NCBI RefSeq assembly: GCF_010450875.1
Contig: NZ_CP048419.1
Location: 1 to 64,000, forward strand
From: Sphingomonas insulae
Lineage (GTDB): Bacteria > Pseudomonadota > Alphaproteobacteria > Sphingomonadales > Sphingomonadaceae
Direction: 5' to 3'
DNA: 64,000 nucleotides
Every line of letters begins with the position of its first letter. Positions within the stretch are counted from its first letter, which is position 1. Of the stretch, positions 23,933 through 32,798 are shown one piece after another. Both the position numbers and the translations under genes were made by a program. The notes beneath the pieces are model-generated. The model ran no database searches, had not been told where the DNA came from, and worked only from the letters and a program-made list of their open reading frames with translations.

Positions 23933-26866
23933 TCAAAAAGCGAACTTGGACTGACCCTTGTTCTCCATGGGGCGCAGCTTCGCGAAAGCGAGCAGGTCGG
24001 ACATCGATCCGCCCTTGTCGCGCCAACCATAAAAAGTGTCCTCGCCAAGCAACACGTAGTGCCATTCCGCGTCGCTGCGCTCCTCGGGGGCCAGGGCGTT
24101 GATACGGTCACACCACGCGACCGCGGCCTTACGCTTCCGGAGCACGTTGGGGCTGGTGAGCTGCCCCTGTGCCTTGGTTTCCACCAGGTAGATCGTGCCT
24201 CCCGCCCTTACGAAGAAGTCGGGCGAATAGAAGGCCGGCAGGCCGTCTTCCTTGACGTAGCGCAGGCGCGCGAACGTGTGCTTCTGCTCGTTGATTTTGC
24301 AGAAGGCGTCAACGCTGCCGTCCCGTTCGCACGTTTCCATGAAGGTTTGCTCGAGCCCGCCATTCCGGGAAGGATATGGAAGGCGCAGGTAGATAGCCTT
24401 CTCCACCGCAAGGGACGATCCTTCTCGCATGGCAAGTTTGGGCACCTCGGACAGCCGGCGGTGCGCGACTTCGGCACCCGCAACGACGATGCTCTCTTCG
24501 GCTTCGAGGATCGCGCGCGCCCAGACCTTGATGATGTGCTCGGTCACGGGATCGAGCAGCAGCACACGCCAGTTCTCGTCGACCAGCGGCTCGAAATCGC
24601 GCCGGAAGAGATGCTGACGGATGAAGCCGTCGATCCCTTCCGCGAGCTCTGCCCGATTGATCTGGATGTAGGGGAATTTGCTCGCGTTGGCGAAGGCCTT
24701 GGAGCTGCCGGTCGCCTCGGTCAGCGTGACCGCTTCCGTGATCCGCCGTGTTATCCTGGCGAGATAATCGTTGTAGCCGGTGGCGGTCATCACGCCGCCA
24801 TGCACGCGATAGTCGCCAAAGCGGGTCTTCGCCTGCACGTCCTCGGAATGGAATTTCTCGCCATGCCCGAGCTGGTTTTTGAGCTGATCTAGGGAGAACG
24901 ATCCGAAGGGCTCCAGCTCGGTGGGATCGATCTGGGTGTCCTCCAACTCTTCAACCTGCTCGCGCAGGATGAAGGGGATGGCGAAATCATATTCCTCGAA
25001 ACCGGGACGCAGGCCGACCGAGATCAAATCGCCAGTGGAGCTGGTGTTTTCGTCGTCTTCGTCGTCCACCTCGGCCGCGAGGCCTTCTTGGATCAGCTCG
25101 TCGTAGAAGCTCTGGAACGCCGGATGTTCGACGATCGACAGGATGTCGATCATGCTGTTCGGCGTTTTCCCCGTCCGGATAAGGTGGCGGTTCTCCCGCT
25201 TCACATCGTCATATTCGTTTCCGCGCCACATGAGGCGAAGACCGCGGCCGATGGTCTGTTCGAGGAGGATGCCGGCGCCCGACGCGCGGAGTGGTACAAT
25301 GACGCAGATGTTGTTTACGTCGAAGCCCTCGCGGAGCATCAGTACGCTCACGATCACGCGGGGCGACCTATGCCGATCGACGTCGAAAAGACGTTCGCGC
25401 AGGACCTTCCATTCGTCGGGCTTCAGCTCGCCCTTCCGATTGGAATCCACCCGTAGCACTTCATCGTCTGCAAGACCCTCGAGCTGCATGAACTCGGCCA
25501 CAAGAGGCGTGACGGTGGTGTCCTCGCAGACCACCAGCATCTTGGGATGCTTGGCCGGGTCAAGACCAGCGAAATCGGCTTCCAGCTTGCGCAGCTTGGT
25601 CAGGCCGGCGCGCAGCATGATGCGCTGCCCCTCGGAGAGCATCGGATTGCCGTGCTCGTCGCGATCCGCCTTGAAGTCCAGCTCCTCATCGCTGAGCGCG
25701 CCGATCTCCGACCGCTTGTCCAGCACCAGCGACTTGACCAGACCGGCCTTCATGGCCGTCTTGAGATCGAAATCGACGACGATGTGCGGAAAATAGGACT
25801 TCCGCGAGTTCCTGCCGGTGCCCACCTCATTGTAGGGGGTGGCCGAGAAATCGACCTGAACAAACCGGCTTCTTTTCGGCTCGGCGATGAGGTTGAGGCT
25901 CTTCTGCCACTCGACCTCCGTCACCTCGCCTTCGCGTTTGAAATCATGGATGTGGTGCGCCTCGTCATTGAAGACCATCAGCGCGGGCAGGTCCTTCAGA
26001 TACGAAAGGATGCCGCCGCGTTCATAGCGACGGTTGATGACGCTAAGATCGTTGCTGGTCGTTGTTCCGGGTGACAACGGCAACACGCCTTGGGCGACCT
26101 GTTTCGGATCTAGCGTCTGCCCGGGCGCATCCACGTCCTCATCTTCCAGCGGTTCACCTTCTTCCGACAAAACATGCCAGTTGGAGATGGCGATAATGCC
26201 ACCGGCGGTGATCTTCCTCCCGATGTCCTCTTTTGGACAGACAGCGCCTTGAGCAAACCGGAACACCTCTTCCCGGTAAGCATCGGGAATGAAAAGCTCT
26301 TGGAAAGTGGCAAGGTCCGAGTTGGTAAAGTCACGCTTGCCCTGACGTTCCTTTCCCATAAAGGCGTCGAGCAGACGATCGTAGACGATAAGACCAGGGG
26401 CAACGACTAGGAAGTTCTTGGTGAAGCGTCCACTATCTGGAGACCGGTTGGCGTTGAGAATCTGCCACACCATCAGGGCTTGAAGCACCCACGTCTTGCC
26501 TGTGCCTGTCGCCATTTTCAGGCAGTACTTGGGATACGCATTCTTAGGAGCGCGGATGATGTCGGCGTCCCGCGCGCTTGCCAGCATCACCTCCGGGGCC
26601 GCAACCTGATAGAGGTCCTGCAGCGTGTTAATGCCGAGAACCTCATGCGCGTAGATGACATTCAGAAGCGCTTGCCGCTGACCGGGGTGGAAGTTGAACG
26701 AACGTGCGTCCTGGAAATCGGCTTGGAACCACCACTTAAGCAGTTCGGCGGTTGTCTCAGACACCTGATCCAGGATCGGCGCCTCACCTCTCTCCAGCCC
26801 AATGCAAGCCGCGTCCGCCTCTGCCGTAAGCCCTTTTGCAAGGGCGAGATCGTTAATGCTCGTCAT
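23933..26866 (-). CDS. res: Type III restriction subunit Res
   Basis: 977 residues from ATG 26866, the usual Res size. Superfamily 2 motifs: MATGTGKTW (near 120), NDEAHHIHDF (near 302) and VLMLREGFDVNNICVIVPLRA with EQTIGRGLRLM. A C-terminal PD-(D/E)XK nuclease reads YSPDFFVRAGGTIYLVETKAQGQL (near 885-905). With Mod it translocates or slides from two inversely oriented recognition sites and cuts unmodified DNA. Start and mod stop overlap as TAATG. It appears intact. Confidence 0.93.
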   Translation of the reverse strand: MTSINDLALAKGLTAEADAACIGLERGEAPILDQVSETTAELLKWWFQADFQDARSFNFHPGQRQALLNVIYAHEVLGINTLQDLYQVAAPEVMLASARDADIIRAPKNAYPKYCLKMATGTGKTWVLQALMVWQILNANRSPDSGRFTKNFLVVAPGLIVYDRLLDAFMGKERQGKRDFTNSDLATFQELFIPDAYREEVFRFAQGAVCPKEDIGRKITAGGIIAISNWHVLSEEGEPLEDEDVDAPGQTLDPKQVAQGVLPLSPGTTTSNDLSVINRRYERGGILSYLKDLPALMVFNDEAHHIHDFKREGEVTEVEWQKSLNLIAEPKRSRFVQVDFSATPYNEVGTGRNSRKSYFPHIVVDFDLKTAMKAGLVKSLVLDKRSEIGALSDEELDFKADRDEHGNPMLSEGQRIMLRAGLTKLRKLEADFAGLDPAKHPKMLVVCEDTTVTPLVAEFMQLEGLADDEVLRVDSNRKGELKPDEWKVLRERLFDVDRHRSPRVIVSVLMLREGFDVNNICVIVPLRASGAGILLEQTIGRGLRLMWRGNEYDDVKRENRHLIRTGKTPNSMIDILSIVEHPAFQSFYDELIQEGLAAEVDDEDDENTSSTGDLISVGLRPGFEEYDFAIPFILREQVEELEDTQIDPTELEPFGSFSLDQLKNQLGHGEKFHSEDVQAKTRFGDYRVHGGVMTATGYNDYLARITRRITEAVTLTEATGSSKAFANASKFPYIQINRAELAEGIDGFIRQHLFRRDFEPLVDENWRVLLLDPVTEHIIKVWARAILEAEESIVVAGAEVAHRRLSEVPKLAMREGSSLAVEKAIYLRLPYPSRNGGLEQTFMETCERDGSVDAFCKINEQKHTFARLRYVKEDGLPAFYSPDFFVRAGGTIYLVETKAQGQLTSPNVLRKRKAAVAWCDRINALAPEERSDAEWHYVLLGEDTFYGWRDKGGSMSDLLAFAKLRPMENKGQSKFAF

Positions 26867-28905
26867 TACGCGACCTCGACCACGGCTTCGGCCTCGAAGC
26901 CAAATACGTCCACGACGCGCACGCACACCCGGCGAGGCCCCTCCTTCTTGGGGAGCCCTGATAGCCGTGCCGTTGTCATGACACGGTACGGGTCATCATC
27001 GTTCTCTGTGTTTCCGCGATAGTCCTGCCATACCGACCGGAACACCTCACCATCATAATCAGGATCGACACTCCAATATTCGATCAAAGCCATCGGATCA
27101 GTGCCTATCACTGTTTGTAGCTTCTCACGATTTGCATCATCTAGGCTAAGAGCCTCTGGGGACAGCAAGACGTAATTAGCTATTTCAAGGCTAAGCGACT
27201 CCTCGGTGCCGTCCGCAGACCTGCTGACCTGGCCCATCTTAAGATACTGCAACGACGAAAACCGGACCTCATCCGCTTTCAACTTCTGACCTTTTTTCTT
27301 CAGGCGATCGAGGAGGTCCGGTGGTATGACCAGGACCTCGAGACGATCACTCTGGCCAAGGGCTTGGATATCGTGGCCGATCGTAGGCGAAAAGTTCCAG
27401 CCGAGGACAATGACCTTGTCCCAACCGCCCATCAGGTTGTCCCTGATCTCTATGGCGCGGCGTAGGGTAGTAAGCCCGGTCATCTTATTCGGGCTGTCAG
27501 CCAAGACCAATGTCTTGCCGCCGTGCAGACGGCCCATGTTCTTGTTCGGGTTCTCTTCGACCGGCAGGGGCAACGCGCCAAAAAGGCCCAGTACGATTTC
27601 CGCGAGATCGCCAATGCGGAAACGGGTACCTAGCGTCGAGCGCATCTGCTCAACCTGATAGTCGCCGATATGCTGGTACAGAAACGGCTTAGCGTCCTGA
27701 TCAATCATGCGCTTGCGTGCGATCATGCAGGCAGGCTTCCCCAAGTCTGAAACGATCCACCTGCGCCCCAGCTTCTCCGCCACAGATGCGGTCGTTCCCG
27801 ATCCGGCGAAGAGGTCAAGCACCAGAGAGTCCGGATTGGTCGACGCGCTGATTATGCGCTCAAGAAGCTTCTCAGGCTTCTGGGTTCCATAACCCACCTT
27901 TTCAGACGACCAGCCCCGGATCATGCTGATGTCGTCCCACCATGTACCGACCTGAACGCCCTTTGACTGGTCGAGATACTTCTTCTGCATGGGCACCGTG
28001 CCGGGCCTGGTCTGGATAACCAGCCCGTCCTCGATGAGCTTGCTCATGCGCTCCTTCGAATACCGCCACGGACGCGTTACACCCATCACCTCATAGACGG
28101 GGTTCCCTTTAGCTGCTCCACCTGGACCGAGCATGTTCTCCAGCTTGTACTGACGGCCGTCGGGATCGCGATATTTGTAGAATCCCTCCACGTAGCTATC
28201 AGACAGTGGAACGTACAAAGGGTTCCAAATACGATCGGATGTCTTGGAGTAGAAGAGAATGACGTCGTGAACGCGCCCGAAATGCTTACTGCCTTGGGCC
28301 GAGTCACCCTTGGCATCAGATCTCTTCCAGCAGATCTCATTCACAAAATTATCGGACCCAAAGATAGCGTCAGCCACGACCCTGACGTAATCTGCCACGT
28401 GCCAATCAAGGTGAATGTAGATCGATCCCCGGTCTGAAAGAAGCTCTCGCATCAGAGCAAGCCGTGGGACGATGTTCGATAGATACGAAGCAGTGCCGTC
28501 CGACCACGTGTCGGCATAGGCGTACTGCTCGATTGTCGTCGGCTTCTGCTCGATCTCGCCGAATGGCAACTGAAGCTTGGTGCGATAATCTGCCTTGCTG
28601 TCGAAAGGTGGATCTATGTAGATCAGGTCCGCCATCCCACGAAGCGAGCCCCCTTGCTCGCCGCCGGCAAGAAGCGCAGCCATTGCGAGAAGATTATCGC
28701 CATAGATCAGACGGTTCGTAGGGACGGCATCAGCCCGGTCGCCGCCACGGAATAAGTCGCGCCAGTTGCTGTCCTTTGAAGGGATTACTAACTCGCGTGT
28801 TTGGAGGCCGATACGGTAATTGCCTTCTGCGCGTTCCATCACGCGCTCGGCTTCACGTCGACCGTCGGCAAGGATTGCGGGAAGTTGTTCAAGCAAGCTC
28901 TTCAT
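26866..28905 (-). CDS. mod: Type III DNA methyltransferase subunit Mod
   Basis: 679 residues. The catalytic motif DLIYIDPPFDSKADY (near 96) comes before the cofactor motif VLDLFAGSGTTASVAEKLGR (near 365): the beta-class order of type III N6-adenine methyltransferases. The central part between them holds the target recognition region, which cannot be decoded by eye. The ATG directly follows the stop of the serine recombinase gene, so translation is probably coupled to it. It protects host sites and supplies specificity to Res. Confidence 0.93.
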   Translation of the reverse strand: MKSLLEQLPAILADGRREAERVMERAEGNYRIGLQTRELVIPSKDSNWRDLFRGGDRADAVPTNRLIYGDNLLAMAALLAGGEQGGSLRGMADLIYIDPPFDSKADYRTKLQLPFGEIEQKPTTIEQYAYADTWSDGTASYLSNIVPRLALMRELLSDRGSIYIHLDWHVADYVRVVADAIFGSDNFVNEICWKRSDAKGDSAQGSKHFGRVHDVILFYSKTSDRIWNPLYVPLSDSYVEGFYKYRDPDGRQYKLENMLGPGGAAKGNPVYEVMGVTRPWRYSKERMSKLIEDGLVIQTRPGTVPMQKKYLDQSKGVQVGTWWDDISMIRGWSSEKVGYGTQKPEKLLERIISASTNPDSLVLDLFAGSGTTASVAEKLGRRWIVSDLGKPACMIARKRMIDQDAKPFLYQHIGDYQVEQMRSTLGTRFRIGDLAEIVLGLFGALPLPVEENPNKNMGRLHGGKTLVLADSPNKMTGLTTLRRAIEIRDNLMGGWDKVIVLGWNFSPTIGHDIQALGQSDRLEVLVIPPDLLDRLKKKGQKLKADEVRFSSLQYLKMGQVSRSADGTEESLSLEIANYVLLSPEALSLDDANREKLQTVIGTDPMALIEYWSVDPDYDGEVFRSVWQDYRGNTENDDDPYRVMTTARLSGLPKKEGPRRVCVRVVDVFGFEAEAVVEVA

Positions 28906-29493
28906 CTATTCTGTGATCCCGCTTTCTGCGCTGATGGTCTCCTGAACCGGAGCCGGTAGATGTCTATAAAGGGTGGCAACGGAGACGCCGATGGTGAGGG
29001 CAACCTCGCGAGCTGGTGTGCCAGACGCAAGCAGCTTGCGAGCTGCATCGATCCGGCGTGGGGTCATCACTGTCTTACGACCCCCTATCCTGCCCCCTCG
29101 CTTCGCGACGATCAGGGCAGCGGTGGTCCTCTCGCGGATCAGGTCGCGTTCCATCTCCGCCATAGCGGCCATGATGTGGAACACGAGCTTGCCTGCCGTT
29201 CCAGCAGTATCGATACCGTCGGTGAGGGAACGCAGGCCGATCTTTCGCTCGGACAGCTCGGCAGCAAGGTCGACCAGGCCCTTCATGGTCCGGCCGAGCC
29301 GGTCGAGTTTCCACACGACCAAGACGTCTCCCGCCCGCGCGTGCGAAAGCGCATCGGCTAAGCCAGCGCGATCCGCCTTGGCGCCGCTGGCCTTGTCGGA
29401 GAACACCTTCTCGCAGCCGGCATCATCGAGTGCCGCGAACTGAGGTGCGAGATCCTGCTCCGGGGTGGACACCCGGGCATAGCCGATCAGCAT
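28906..29493 (-). CDS. Serine recombinase (resolvase/invertase family)
   Basis: 195 residues. MLIGYARVSTPEQD carries catalytic Ser9; DRLGRTMKGL, MAEMERDLIRERT and the C-terminal helix-turn-helix (GTPAREVALTIGVSVATLYRHL) complete the resolvase/Pin family. It is the first gene of the leftward defence operon; its TAG is followed at once by the ATG of mod. Likely roles are plasmid multimer resolution next to the origin, or acting as a remnant of the element that delivered the defence genes. A palindromic candidate site lies just upstream at 29501-29560. Confidence 0.92.
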   Translation of the reverse strand: MLIGYARVSTPEQDLAPQFAALDDAGCEKVFSDKASGAKADRAGLADALSHARAGDVLVVWKLDRLGRTMKGLVDLAAELSERKIGLRSLTDGIDTAGTAGKLVFHIMAAMAEMERDLIRERTTAALIVAKRGGRIGGRKTVMTPRRIDAARKLLASGTPAREVALTIGVSVATLYRHLPAPVQETISAESGITE

Positions 29494-29500
29494 GGATCAT

Positions 29501-29560
29501 TCTCAAAACTCATCTGCAATGCCTAGCACGGAGGTTCTGTTTCGCGAAAGTGTTTTGAGA
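29501..29560. promoter_or_regulatory. Candidate recombination site / promoter region of the recombinase
   Basis: TCTCAAAAC (29501-29509) and GTTTTGAGA (29552-29560) are perfect inverted arms, with a palindrome TTTCGCGAAA (29540-29549) inside and GATC flanking both ends. It lies 8 bp upstream of the recombinase gene, the usual place of res or autoregulatory sites. The remaining gap to 29655 shows nothing else. Confidence 0.5.
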
Positions 29561-29655
29561 GAGGCTGATCGGCTGCTACACGTTCTCACATGAAGGCGCT
29601 TCAAAAAGGATCGTTTGCGAGACGGGGTCGTGCGATCGCTGCCACTCCTAACGCG

Positions 29656-29778
29656 GGTCCGCGAAAGCACGAAAACGGGCGCCAGCTTGGCGTCCTGCCT
29701 GCCTTTCCCGAGAGAGCGAGCGCCACGTTTCGTGCTTTCACGGACCACCGCCGCCCCTCCTTCGTGCTTTCGCGGACC
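29656..29778. repeat. Iteron cluster upstream of repA (three copies)
   Basis: Three 18 bp units of the type GGTCCGCGAAAGCACGAA: plus orientation at 29656-29673, reversed at 29729-29746 and 29761-29778. The two reversed copies are 32 bp apart and lie just before the repA start, fitting operator sites for RepA autorepression. Confidence 0.8.
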
Positions 29779-29810
29779 TCAGCGATCGGGCTGCCTCCGG
29801 AGGTCGCTGC

Positions 29811-30671
29811 ATGACCGGGCGTGATGCAGGGCAAGGCGACCTGTTCGTCCTCGACAGCCCGTTGCTGACGGAAGTTCGCGGCGAGCAGTCGTTGATGGCC
29901 TACCCGTTCTTCGCGCTGACTAAGACAGCGTGGAAGCGATCGCTGATCTACAAGACGGAGTCAGTGTCGATCGAGATCGGGCCCGGTCCCCGCGGCGTGG
30001 CGACCATCTACGACAAGGAAGTGCTGCTCTATATCGCCAGCCTTCTGGTGGCGAAGCTCGATGCCGGGGAGACCGTCGCGCAGGACTTTTACTTCACCGC
30101 CCACGATCTGTTCCGCGTTACCGGCGTCAACGGCTCGGCGCGGTCCTATTCGCGGCTGTCGGATGCCTTGGAAAGACTGCAGGGTACGCAGATCAAGACC
30201 AACATCGAGGCCGGTGGCGAGGGACAGGCAGGCTTTTTCTCCTGGCTGTCGGAAGCCCAGCTTCATTACCAGAAGAATGCTCGGGGCGAAAAGCGCCTCA
30301 AGGGCGTCAAGGTCCGACTGTGCGATTGGCTCTATCGCGCGATCCTGCGCGACCGGCGCGTTCTGGAATATTCTCCGTCCTACTTCCAGCTCGGACCGGT
30401 TGAGCGCAGACTTTACGAAGTTGCGCGATCAACGTGTACGGCCGGGGCAGTTCAAGTGGGGCTGGACGACCTGCGTCTTCAGCTCGGCTATCAGAATTCG
30501 CTGAAGCACTTCCGACACGTGATGAAGGGCATTTCGGAAGAGAACGCCATTCCGGACTATCACATCGTCATGGGTGATGGTCTTGCTGCTGAAATGTCGA
30601 CGACCAAACGGCGAACGACCACAGCCACAACTGTGACGATTACCCCCAAGCCATCCCTGTCGGCTGCTTAA
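29811..30671 (+). CDS. repA: Iteron-type replication initiator protein A
   Basis: 286 residues, recognisable as replication initiator protein A: SLMAYPFFALTKTAWKRSLIY, TIYDKEVLLYIASLLV, DFYFTAHDLFRVTGVNGSARSYSRLSDALERLQGTQIKTN, then RVLEYSPSYFQLGPVERRLYEVAR. Two winged-helix regions are expected. It probably binds the 18 bp repeats on both sides: three upstream for autoregulation and five downstream as origin. Its presence with parAB and mob genes is the main reason to call this a plasmid backbone. ATG 29811 lies 32 bp after the last upstream iteron. Confidence 0.9.
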   Translation: MTGRDAGQGDLFVLDSPLLTEVRGEQSLMAYPFFALTKTAWKRSLIYKTESVSIEIGPGPRGVATIYDKEVLLYIASLLVAKLDAGETVAQDFYFTAHDLFRVTGVNGSARSYSRLSDALERLQGTQIKTNIEAGGEGQAGFFSWLSEAQLHYQKNARGEKRLKGVKVRLCDWLYRAILRDRRVLEYSPSYFQLGPVERRLYEVARSTCTAGAVQVGLDDLRLQLGYQNSLKHFRHVMKGISEENAIPDYHIVMGDGLAAEMSTTKRRTTTATTVTITPKPSLSAA

Positions 30672-30710
30672 CAGGGCGTTCCGAATCGATCTGTTCGGTC
30701 AGGGCCGTGT

Positions 30711-30835
30711 GGTCCGGGAAAACACGAACACGGGTCCTCGAAAGCACGAATGCCGGTCCGCCAAAGCACGAACGCGGGGCGCTCAGGTCCGCCAAAGCAC
30801 GAACTTTTTCAGGCTTCGGTCCGCCAAAGCACGAA
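30711..30835. repeat. Iteron array downstream of repA, probable oriV
   Basis: Five direct 18 bp repeats, best form GGTCCGCCAAAGCACGAA, at 30711, 30733, 30755, 30786 and 30818. Spacings are 22, 22, 31 and 32 bp, close to two and three helical turns, so all copies face the same side of the DNA. The first two are imperfect and the last three identical. T-rich sequence (ACTTTTTC, TTGTTGTTGTT) lies between and after the last units and could melt first. Confidence 0.82.
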
Positions 30836-30938
30836 TTGTTGTTGTTCGCCGGCGCCGTGATTTCTGCAAAAATCGCCGTCGTCGAACGCGAACCGCGCGC
30901 GGCAGAAAACGGGGATCGGCCGTGACCACATAAACGAA

Positions 30939-30960
30939 TGCCCGGCACGAAGGCCGGGCA
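30939..30960. terminator. Hairpin downstream of the iteron array
   Basis: TGCCCGGC and GCCGGGCA form an 8 bp stem. No T run. The rest of the 30836-31108 gap shows no gene. Confidence 0.35.
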
Positions 30961-31108
30961 CCCTGGAACGTGATGAGCGATGCTTGGCGGCATCGATCGG
31001 GACGTAAGAGACCCTTCTCATACCCGTTTCCGAGCCTTGGTTCAAGGGAGCGCGCTTCGCGCCACGCTCTAGTTTTGCCTGGTCCCGGCCCCAAGAAGGG
31101 GACGGAAG

Positions 31109-31945
31109 ATGGGAGCTGTTACACTCGCGCGGGCGAGCTTCATGTCGCTCGACCGCATCGAACGGACGCGGCCGAGGTCACGATCGGGCGCACCAAACCC
31201 CACGCGTGCGCACGTGCATCCGAACAGTCGCAGAGCCGGCACCTTCGAGGATGACTTCTTCTACACCTACGCAAAGGGTGAGACCGACCGGCTCTACAAG
31301 AAGGCGGTGGAGCTGCTGAAGCGCAAGAACGCTATCCGGCGTCTTGCCCGCTCCGAAGGGCGACAGCTCAGCGAGGACGAACGGCTTGCCACGCTGATTA
31401 CGCCCGCAGCGGTCCGCGTGTTCGAGCAGCTTACGCATCTCGCGCGCACCTGTGCCGGTAAGGTATTCCCGACCTGGGAATGGATCGAGACGCACACCGG
31501 CCTCTCACGTGCGAGCGTCGGGCGGGGGCTGTCGATCCTTGCCAAGATGGGATTGCTCGACAAGCAGCGCCGGTGCGTGCCGATCGACCCTCCCGCCGAT
31601 CGCCCGAAGGCCCGCAACGCACAGACGTCCAATGTCTATCGGATGAGTTTCCCCAACCGGCTCGCCCGTTTCCTTCCGCGGCGGCTTCGGCCCGTTCCGC
31701 TTCCCGACGACGTGGTGCAGCGCGAAACCGACCGCATTGAGGAGATCGAGGCGATGCGCCTATGGCGCACGCCCCGCCAGGTTGTGGCCGAGGAGATCGA
31801 GGACGCCGGCCTTCGTCGTGTGTTGGACAGCCTCGCCATCGCAATCGAGAAGCAAGAGTCTCAAAAAAATGGTCAACCGCTCCTAGATTCATATGTTCTA
31901 AGCACAGATGGAGTTGGCCTAGACGGCCAACGCTTTAATGCCTGA
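31109..31945 (+). CDS. Winged-helix plasmid replication-associated protein
   Basis: 278 residues from ATG 31109; ATG 31142 is an alternative start. The central part holds a winged helix-turn-helix: WEWIETHTGLSRASVGRGLSILAKMGLLDKQRR, followed by basic stretches (FLPRRLRP). The N-terminus is very basic. It resembles helix-turn-helix proteins encoded near rep genes of sphingomonad plasmids. It could be a regulator or accessory of replication; no catalytic motif is seen. It reads in the same direction as repA, 270 bp beyond the iteron array. The last 80 bases are notably AT-rich compared with its neighbours. Confidence 0.65.
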   Translation: MGAVTLARASFMSLDRIERTRPRSRSGAPNPTRAHVHPNSRRAGTFEDDFFYTYAKGETDRLYKKAVELLKRKNAIRRLARSEGRQLSEDERLATLITPAAVRVFEQLTHLARTCAGKVFPTWEWIETHTGLSRASVGRGLSILAKMGLLDKQRRCVPIDPPADRPKARNAQTSNVYRMSFPNRLARFLPRRLRPVPLPDDVVQRETDRIEEIEAMRLWRTPRQVVAEEIEDAGLRRVLDSLAIAIEKQESQKNGQPLLDSYVLSTDGVGLDGQRFNA

Positions 31946-32477
31946 CGGCGATGTAGTCCCAAGACCAACCGGCACACTCCATTCGAACAAAACCACCAAG
32001 CCGAACCGTCGGACGCGACGCTTCACGTCGCGGTGCTCCCGGAAGGAGCATGCGTTTTCTGTGGCGCTCAAGTGGCTGGGTTGGTGCCCGGTTCAGCCGT
32101 TTGTTGGCGTCGAATGCGACCGTAGCGCCAGCCTCCAGGACGAGGTTGAGCGACTGGGAACCGGCATCCTCCCTCTTCAAGGATCGTCGCGATCCGCCTT
32201 TCCCGGCCCCGGGCGAGCCGGCCGATCATCACCAAGGATGTCGCTTTCTGCTCGACCCGCCGAAATCCCGCACGGGTATCCTGTTCGCGCCCTTCTGATC
32301 GGCTATTCCTTGATCGATGGGAAAATGGACGCTGACCGCCTTCTACGATCAAGCGAATAACCGGCTGCGCCTACGGCTTCCGCTACGCGGACCCTCCGTT
32401 TTTTCGCTTGATCGCGGCGTCCGCACGCCCCTTCAATTCCCATCAGGAATGAGCCTGATCGATCAAAGGACAGGACC
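31946..32477. other. Gene-poor stretch upstream of ssb
   Basis: 532 bp with short open frames on both strands but no domain or ribosome site I can support. Near its right end, GATCAAGCGAA (about 32349) and TTCGCTTGATC (about 32404) are inverted around a T6 run, and TGATCGATGGGAA is partly mirrored by TTCCCATC with TGATCGATCA before ssb. This could be a regulatory or single-strand initiation structure for ssb. Confidence 0.4.
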
Positions 32478-32798
32478 ATGCAGAACATCGCGGAGTTTCG
32501 GATCATCGGCCGGGTCGGCAAGACCACCGAGCATGACAAGGTGACGAAGGTGAACGTCGCTGCCAACTATAACCGCCAGGAGAATGGCGAGTGGGTCACG
32601 GACACCCACTGGAACGAGGTGACGCTGTTCGGCAAGTTGATCGAGCGCGCCGCCAAGGCTCAAAAGGGCGACCTGGTGCATATTACGGGCCGCGTCCGCC
32701 AGAACTCCTACGACACGGCCGAAGGCCGGCGCTACACGGTGGAGCTGATCGCTGACGGTTTCGCAGTCCTGGCCAAGGGTCCCGAGGATCGCGACTAG
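32478..32798 (+). CDS. ssb: Single-stranded DNA-binding protein (short)
   Basis: 106 residues, one OB fold: MQNIAEFRIIGRVGKTTEHDKVTKVNVAANYN, THWNEVTLFGKLIERAAKAQKGDLVHITGRVRQNSY. AAAGGACAGGACC precedes the ATG. It ends KGPEDRD and lacks the long linker and acidic tip (DDDIPF type) by which chromosomal SSB recruits partners. Plasmid SSB proteins cover incoming single strands during transfer. The 3' end overlaps the end of the convergent RHH gene by four bases. Confidence 0.9.
   Translation: MQNIAEFRIIGRVGKTTEHDKVTKVNVAANYNRQENGEWVTDTHWNEVTLFGKLIERAAKAQKGDLVHITGRVRQNSYDTAEGRRYTVELIADGFAVLAKGPEDRD

Noticed and set aside
28906..29810. Tn3-like transposon end beside the recombinase
   Set aside because: TTTCGCGAAA recalls Tn3-family ends, but no transposase, no second terminal repeat and no target duplication can be seen.
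30711..30835. CRISPR array
   Set aside because: The five 18 bp units are spaced by only 4-14 bases, too short for spacers, and flank a replication initiator gene; they are iterons.
31938..32360. Possible 140-residue gene before ssb
   Set aside because: No ribosome site, starts inside the previous gene, Ser/Arg/Pro-rich shadow-like composition, and competing frames on the other strand.
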